64,000 nt of DNA, from positions 124,001-188,000 of the forward strand of contig NZ_RYZZ01000005.1 of NCBI RefSeq assembly GCF_003989135.1. Reading direction: 5' to 3'. The notes beneath the pieces were generated by a model. The model did not search any database and was not told the DNA's origin. It saw only the letters and a list, made by a program, of their open reading frames with translations. The stretch's first letter is position 1. Every line of letters begins with the position of its first letter. This document shows positions 62,868-64,000 of this stretch, piece after piece. The position numbers were made by a program, and so were the translations under genes. Source of the DNA: Peribacillus cavernae (GTDB lineage: Bacteria > Bacillota > Bacilli > Bacillales > DSM-1321).

Positions 62868-64000
62868 TTAAGAGGCAATTGCTGGTTTTTCACCATATAT
62901 TGATTTTTCCAATAGCTCAGCCACATCATATGTCTTTACGTCTTCTTCCACTTCTTTTGCTTTTGTGCCGTCTGTAATCATCGTCAAGCAGTAAGGGCAG
63001 CCGGAGCTGATTACCGAAGGACTTACAGCTAACGCCTGCTCTGTACGAGCTACGTTAACCCGGTGTCCGGTTTCTTCTTCCATCCACATGAGTCCGCCGC
63101 CGGCACCGCAGCACATTCCATTTTCCCGGTTGCGTTCCATCTCCACAAACTCCGCGCCCGGAATCGCCTTCAGGATATCCCTAGGAGCGTCATATACTTC
63201 GTTGTAGCGTCCTAAGTAACAGGAATCATGAAATGTAATCGTTTCGTTTACAGCGTGCTTCGGAACCAGCTTGCCTTCTTTAACAAGCTTGGCCAACAAT
63301 TCGGTGTGATGATATACTTCCGCTTCCAAACCGAAATCGGGATACTCATTTTTGAAAATATTGTATGCGTGAGGATCGATCGTTACAATCTTCTTTACTT
63401 CGTTTTTCTCAAACTCTTCAATGTTCTTGGCTGCAAGCTCCTGGAAGATAAACTCGTTGCCCAGACGTCGCGGAGTATCCCCGGAGTTCTTCTCTTTGTT
63501 TCCTAAAATCGCAAATTTCACGCCAGCTTCGTTCATCAGCTTAGCGAAGGATAAGGCGATTTTTTGGCTTCGGTTATCATAGGAACCCATGGAACCGACC
63601 CAGAATAAATATTCAAATTCCTCGTCCGTCTTTTTCATTTCCTTGACGGTTGGAACGTGAACATCATCGCGGATTTCTCTCCAGTCTTCTCTTTCTTTAC
63701 GGTTAAGGCCCCAAGGGTTGCCCTGGCGTTCAATGTTTTGCATCGCGCGCTGTGCATCCGGGTTCATTTTGCCTTCTGTCAGGACCAGGTAACGGCGCAT
63801 ATCGATGATTTTATCAACGTGCTCGTTCATGACTGGACATTGATCTTCACAGTTACGGCAAGTCGTACAGGCCCAGAGCTCCTCTTCAGTGATGACTTCG
63901 CCGATTAACGCCTGGTTGTATTCAACCGCAGCCGCAGATTCCTGTGCACCTTGTCCGGCGCTCGCAAGTGCAATCTGGTTGCCCTGTGTATTACCGAATA
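62868..64000 (-). CDS. fadF: Fe-S oxidoreductase FadF, N-terminus outside the window
   Basis: The frame is open to the right edge, 377 residues visible. Upstream of the first internal ATG (63830) it continues through ELWACTTCRNCEDQCPVMNEH, a 4Fe-4S ferredoxin motif, so that ATG is not the start. Two CCG-type cysteine motifs follow: HDSCYLGRYNEVYDAPRDIL with MCCGAGGGLMW, and SGCPYCLTM. B. subtilis FadF (YwjF) has about 700 residues with an N-terminal membrane part and is thought to pass electrons from electron-transfer flavoprotein to the quinone pool during fatty-acid oxidation. It matches the acyl-CoA cluster downstream, from which it is separated by a terminator. Confidence 0.9.
   Translation of the reverse strand, partial: FGNTQGNQIALASAGQGAQESAAAVEYNQALIGEVITEEELWACTTCRNCEDQCPVMNEHVDKIIDMRRYLVLTEGKMNPDAQRAMQNIERQGNPWGLNRKEREDWREIRDDVHVPTVKEMKKTDEEFEYLFWVGSMGSYDNRSQKIALSFAKLMNEAGVKFAILGNKEKNSGDTPRRLGNEFIFQELAAKNIEEFEKNEVKKIVTIDPHAYNIFKNEYPDFGLEAEVYHHTELLAKLVKEGKLVPKHAVNETITFHDSCYLGRYNEVYDAPRDILKAIPGAEFVEMERNRENGMCCGAGGGLMWMEEETGHRVNVARTEQALAVSPSVISSGCPYCLTMITDGTKAKEVEEDVKTYDVAELLEKSIYGEKPAIAS

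Overview
The window is one contiguous block of a low-to-moderate GC, endospore-forming Bacillaceae chromosome. Gene content and order follow the region of the Bacillus subtilis chromosome running from ywpF/fabZ to ywjF (fabZ, flhP, flhO, mbl, spoIIID, spoIIQ, spoIID, murAA, ywmB, ywzB, atp operon, upp, glyA, ywl cluster, spoIIR, prmC, prfA, tdk, rpmE, rho, glpX, murAB, tal, fbaA, spo0F, ywjG, pyrG, rpoE, acdA, fadF). It is not B. subtilis itself: it has an 11-gene complex I operon, a Vpr-like protease between atp and upp, an icmF fusion mutase, and a family of palindromic intergenic repeats of a kind I associate with Mesobacillus/Cytobacillus-like bacilli (genus placement is inference). Almost every gene is on the minus strand; only the partial first gene, a VanZ-like gene and ywjG are on plus.

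Layout. 1-10.5 kb: a small lipoprotein, fabZ, an EpuA-like membrane peptide, flagellar rod genes flhO-flhP, mbl, and the sporulation genes spoIIID, spoIIQ and spoIID followed by murAA and ywmB. 10.7-21.1 kb: ywzB and nuoABCDHIJKLMN, with no nuoEFG. 21.4-28.8 kb: atp operon with atpI and a decayed atpZ in front. 28.9-37.8 kb: secreted S8 protease, upp, glyA, ywlG, rpiB, ywlE, mntP, ywlC, ywlB. 37.9-40.8 kb: spoIIR, prmC-prfA. 40.9-53.5 kb: a lipoprotein, tdk flanked by direct repeats, rpmE, rho, glpX, murAB, tal, fbaA, spo0F, ywjG, pyrG, rpoE. 53.9-64 kb: an acyl-CoA catabolic cluster (thiolase, 3-hydroxybutyryl-CoA dehydrogenase, two acyl-CoA dehydrogenases, a TetR regulator, icmF) with fadF running off the right edge.

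How the genes work together. Complex I and the F1Fo ATP synthase form the respiratory/phosphorylating core; the fatty-acid cluster supplies reduced carriers and isomerises branched and linear C4 acyl-CoA. spoIIQ, spoIIR, spoIID and spoIIID are successive compartment-specific sporulation genes; I can read candidate sigma-F sites upstream of spoIIQ and spoIIR, a sigma-E site upstream of spoIID and a sigma-H site upstream of spo0F. pyrG keeps the CTP-sensing leader known from B. subtilis (GGGCTC start plus attenuator).

Most unusual content: (1) a modular family of nested-palindrome repeats with conserved ends and variable but still self-complementary centres, one copy sitting inside the nuo operon and two forming direct repeats around tdk; (2) an atpZ pseudogene with a nonsense codon and several frameshifts but an intact ribosome-binding site; (3) five copies of an AGCGAAA motif spaced 20-21 bp between two acyl-CoA dehydrogenase genes; (4) a DnaA-box cluster around ywlC/ywlB, with further perfect boxes inside the tdk-flanking repeats. 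No rRNA, tRNA, CRISPR array, prophage or transposase gene was seen.
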